From: Candidatus Wolfebacteria bacterium | Lineage (GTDB): Bacteria > Patescibacteriota > Minisyncoccia > UBA6257 > UBA9933 | Reading direction: 5' to 3' | Assembly (NCBI GenBank): GCA_024654025.1 | Contig: JANLIR010000009.1 | Span: forward strand, 1-48,181 | DNA length: 48,181 bases | In this document: one piece after another, positions 46,070 through 48,181 of the stretch | Numbering within the stretch: position 1 is the first letter of the stretch | How the letters are laid out: each line of letters starts with the position of its first letter | Made by a program: the position numbers and the translations under genes | Notes under the pieces: model-generated | Seen by the model: only the letters and a program-made list of their open reading frames with translations | Told to the model about the DNA's origin: nothing | The model's database searches: none

Positions 46070-46225
46070 GCGCCAAAATTTTTGTTTGCTGGTGTTTTAT
46101 TCAAACGTGAACCACTCCTTCCCATTCCGAACAGGAAAGTGAAAGTGTTTGAGCCTGATGATACTTACTGCTTCGGCGGTTGGGAAAGTAGGGTACGCCA
46201 GCATACCAAAGTTTTGGCGCTTTTT
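46070..46225 (+). terminator. rRNA terminator/processing stem around 5S
   Basis: GCGCCAAAA (46070-46078) and TTTTGGCGC (46212-46220) flank 5S and pair; five T follow (46221-46225). The stem could both release 5S and end transcription. Confidence 0.7.
46088..46203 (+). rRNA. rrf: 5S ribosomal RNA
   Basis: About 116 nt with terminal stem GCTGG..CCAGC, CCATTCCGAACAGGAAAGTGAAAG in loop B/C (typical CCAUUCCGAAC) and a final GGGTACGCCAGCA. It follows 23S after about 130 nt. Confidence 0.93.
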
Positions 46226-46243
46226 GTTATCCACAATAACTAG

Positions 46244-46272
46244 TTGCGTTTAGTTGTATTAATTTATAAAAT
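46244..46272 (+). promoter_or_regulatory. Promoter of the secreted protein at 46296
   Basis: -35 TTGCGT (46244-46249), 17-nt spacer, -10 TAAAAT (46267-46272). Confidence 0.5.
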
Positions 46273-46295
46273 AATAGTAAGAGATAATTTTTATA

Positions 46296-47030
46296 ATGGT
46301 TAATTTTTTAAGACTTAATAAGTTTTTAATTTATTTTCTATCTGTCAGTGTAATTGTTTTGGCAGCGGTTTTATTTTTTGTAATCGGATTTTATATAAAT
46401 AATAACTCTTTAAAAATCGCGTTGGCGGCTAACCAAGAATTAGGAGGATTTGCTTGGGCTGCGCGCCCTGTTCCGTTTGGAACTGAATTAGGCGGTCCGG
46501 GGTGGATAAGTTTTAATTGTTTGGACGGAGGAGCCGGTGCGTGCGTCACGTCTGATTACAAAGTTTTTTATTCTGATGTAACTGGTTGGTTGGAAGGTTA
46601 CGCGTGGTCGTCAAATATCGGCTGGATAAGGTTTTATGATTTCGGTTTTTATCCTGAGTCACCTAACACAATGGCTAATATTAATTTAGCAACCGGCGCC
46701 GTAACGGGTTGGGCAAGAGCGTGCGCGGTTTTTCAGAGCGGCTGTATGGGCGCTTTAAAACCGGATTATGAACGTGGCGGCTGGGATGGTTGGATAAAAA
46801 TGGCGGGAACTGCTACCGATGGCAGTCCGTACGGTTTGAGATTCGACAATATTTCGGGAAGGTTTTTACCAAATAATTTTGCTTGGGGAAGCAATGTTAT
46901 TGGTTGGATAAATTTTTGCATTACGCCAGGGACAACTATGTGCGTTGGCAGAGTCAGTGGCGCGTTGCCTCCGCCAACTACAGCTACCACAACTCCGCCA
47001 GGTGGATGGCATGAAGTGCCGCCGTCATAA
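46296..47030 (+). CDS. Secreted protein with repeated aromatic G-W motifs
   Basis: A 244-residue protein with an N-terminal membrane segment (about 10-33) and an extracellular part built from repeated short units around Gly-Trp: FAWAARPV, GWISFNC, YAWSSNIGWIRF, GWARACAVF, GWDGWIKM and FAWGSNVIGWINF. Cysteines lie in pairs near the repeats and may form disulfides. The C-terminal tail is Pro/Thr-rich (LPPPTTATTTPPGGW). Proteins with AWS.NIGWI repeats are widespread in CPR surface gene sets, but their function is not known to me. It is followed by a small membrane protein. Confidence 0.7.
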   Translation: MVNFLRLNKFLIYFLSVSVIVLAAVLFFVIGFYINNNSLKIALAANQELGGFAWAARPVPFGTELGGPGWISFNCLDGGAGACVTSDYKVFYSDVTGWLEGYAWSSNIGWIRFYDFGFYPESPNTMANINLATGAVTGWARACAVFQSGCMGALKPDYERGGWDGWIKMAGTATDGSPYGLRFDNISGRFLPNNFAWGSNVIGWINFCITPGTTMCVGRVSGALPPPTTATTTPPGGWHEVPPS

Positions 47031-47068
47031 AACAGGGTGCAGGCTTAGTTAATAGTAAATTAGGAATT

Positions 47069-47407
47069 ATGGAAAATAATAGGGTTTCAACAATTAGTGT
47101 AATTATTTCAATCATTGTTGTTTTTTCCGGAATATTAGTTGGCTGGTATTTTTATTCAAAAAGACAAGTCCCTGCGTCTCAATCGCAGCCGAGTTCTCAG
47201 TCTTCAACGACAATCCCACTGACCCTTACAAAAAATTCGATTGATAATTTAATAAAAGCAATGTCAGCTAGCCCAACAGCAACCTCGACTCTTTCAAAAA
47301 CTCAACTGGATAAACTTTCTAAATCAATGAGCGCGCCAAAAACAGCCAAACCGGTTTTAAATTCTGACGAGCAGAAAAAATTAATAGAAGCAATGAGCGC
47401 GAAATGA
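47069..47407 (+). CDS. Small membrane protein with AMSA repeats
   Basis: A 112-residue protein: TM helix about 7-28, Ser/Gln-rich linker (PASQSQPSSQSSTTIP), then three related 20-25-residue repeats that end IKAMSA, LSKSMSA and IEAMSA. The repeats are predicted helical. No family is recognised. It lies 38 nt after the G-W repeat protein and is probably made with it as part of the surface apparatus. Confidence 0.55.
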   Translation: MENNRVSTISVIISIIVVFSGILVGWYFYSKRQVPASQSQPSSQSSTTIPLTLTKNSIDNLIKAMSASPTATSTLSKTQLDKLSKSMSAPKTAKPVLNSDEQKKLIEAMSAK

Positions 47408-47465
47408 CCTATAACTTACAACCTACAAAAATATAAAAAAGTCGCAAAAATTTTTATAAATTATG

Positions 47466-47608
47466 CCCAGTATTACAACCTCGACGAATTCTCTATAAAG
47501 ATTTTTGAGGATTTTAGAAGAAACAATATTAGGCAAAAAATAAAAAAATATTAATTAATCATCAACTTCGAGAATTGTCTCAAAAATAATCGAAGCTGTA
47601 GTACTGGG
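47466..47608. mobile_element. Degenerate non-coding relative of the GIY-YIG cassette
   Basis: CCCAGTATTACAACCTCGA (47466-47484) and TCGAAGCTGTAGTACTGGG (47590-47608) are complementary at 16 of 19 positions and resemble the ends of the cassette at 8884-9183. The interior of about 100 bp has no nuclease gene. The right end abuts the ATG of the next gene, as the intact cassette does at 9182. Confidence 0.6.
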
Positions 47609-48181
47609 ATGTTCAAAAAAATAAACTTTTATCAAATTCTAATAACCATCGTTGCGGTAATTTTAACTTCAGCCGCAATTGCGTATGGTTGGACTGCTCC
47701 AGTAGCAGGTCCTCCGGGAAATGATACGGAGCCACCGATAAATACAGGGTTAACGGGTCAAATTAAACAAGGGGGATTAACTCTGGGTTCAGTTGCCGGA
47801 GTTCAACTGGGTTTAGGGGTTTTAAACGGCAATGTTGGAATCGGAACAATTACTCCAAATCCAAGTAAGGGAATAGGCGGATATTTGGACGCCAGGGATG
47901 TTTATCTCCGCGACGTTAGTAAATGGGCGAGCGAACTTGGTGGCGGTGGGGGTGGCGCACCTATAATTAATCCTTTAAGCGGTAATTTTAGCGGAGCATA
48001 TACTTTCACGGCTCCAGCAGGTACTACGCCAATATCATTAACGGTAAATATTGATACTTCCGGCGCCAGCAATTCTGCGGGCATAATGGAAGCCAGGTGG
48101 TTAAACAGCGCATCAGGAGTCGTTAAAGATTGGACAAGGATAAGCGGTACAAATATAACTTGGGGTCGAGATGGAGGCTCT
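47609..48181 (+). CDS. Secreted surface protein, cut by the window end
   Basis: An open frame of 191 codons running to the last base. It has a signal or pilin-like N-terminus (MFKKINFYQILITIVAVILT, then SAAIAYGW), followed by Gly-rich sequence with NVGIGTITPNPSKG, a motif seen in phage-tail-like and CPR surface proteins, and a beta-rich region (LSGNFSGAYTFTAPAGTTPI). There is no Shine-Dalgarno sequence. The start codon lies directly after the inverted repeat ending TACTGGG. The family is uncertain; a fibre-like or collagen-free adhesin is possible. Confidence 0.65.
   Translation, partial: MFKKINFYQILITIVAVILTSAAIAYGWTAPVAGPPGNDTEPPINTGLTGQIKQGGLTLGSVAGVQLGLGVLNGNVGIGTITPNPSKGIGGYLDARDVYLRDVSKWASELGGGGGGAPIINPLSGNFSGAYTFTAPAGTTPISLTVNIDTSGASNSAGIMEARWLNSASGVVKDWTRISGTNITWGRDGGS

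Noticed and set aside
47407-47563. A frame of about 45 codons ending at 47555.
   Set aside because: There is no start codon, and it runs across the degenerate inverted-repeat element.

Overview
The window looks like a chromosomal segment of a Candidate Phyla Radiation (Patescibacteria, Parcubacteria-like) bacterium. The reasons are: short single-copy housekeeping proteins (an IF-2 that is little more than its G domain and C-terminal domains, a ProRS without the inserted editing domain), many small membrane or secreted proteins with Ser/Thr-rich tails, a 23S rRNA interrupted by two group I introns, a 23S-5S unit with no 16S gene beside it, and hardly any biosynthesis. The DNA is AT-rich, coding density is high, and short palindromic repeats are dispersed even inside genes. 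This assignment is inference; no 16S is present to confirm it.

Layout. 1-2880: minus-strand tRNA-Leu and tRNA-Cys, then rbfA, infB and an NlpC/P60 peptidase. 2900-9450: initiator tRNA, a second CAU tRNA, then proS-mreB-mreC-leuS, followed by a 300-bp GIY-YIG nuclease cassette with terminal inverted repeats. 9520-12700: small strongly initiated genes, tRNA-Ser(GCU), a DpnA-like adenine methyltransferase with a MutH/Sau3AI-like endonuclease, and a degraded intergenic stretch. 12700-19420: SWIB protein, DEAD-box helicase, GH18 hydrolase, lepA, an FtsB/DivIC-like protein and envelope proteins. 19660-25530: division/cell-wall (dcw) cluster mraZ-rsmH-ftsL-ftsI-murF-ftsQ, with a probable MraZ operator and a complex tRNA-Glu locus between murF and ftsQ. 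25520-32470: Kef-type antiporter, two more complex tRNA loci (Ser and Arg), a P-type ATPase and an AI-2E-type permease. 33020-40700: speD, recG, a structured RNA with a mini-ORF, six ordinary tRNAs, a cupin and ppsA. 40740-46230: a tRNA-shaped RNA with no normal anticodon arm, a small gene, a leader/attenuator-like element, then 23S (two group I introns, one with a LAGLIDADG ORF) and 5S. 46290-end: secreted or surface proteins.

The most unusual structures are three loci (24425-24672, 27326-27638, 28206-28511) in which a complete tRNA lies inside an insertion in the anticodon loop of another tRNA of the same amino-acid family. Each outer tRNA also carries a second, 34-nt hairpin insertion. In the Glu locus the outer tRNA is perfectly cloverleaf-competent once the two insertions are removed. 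The same hairpin family is found in frame inside the P-type ATPase gene. A second palindrome family (CCCTTCGAC..GCTCAGGG) sits in frame in the peptidase, leuS, recG and ppsA genes and in the 23S-5S spacer.

The genes mostly serve translation (IF-2, RbfA, LepA, ProRS, LeuRS, tRNAs, rRNA), cell shape and division (MreB/C, dcw cluster), envelope maintenance (NlpC/P60, GH18, surface proteins), ion transport, and defence (restriction-modification).
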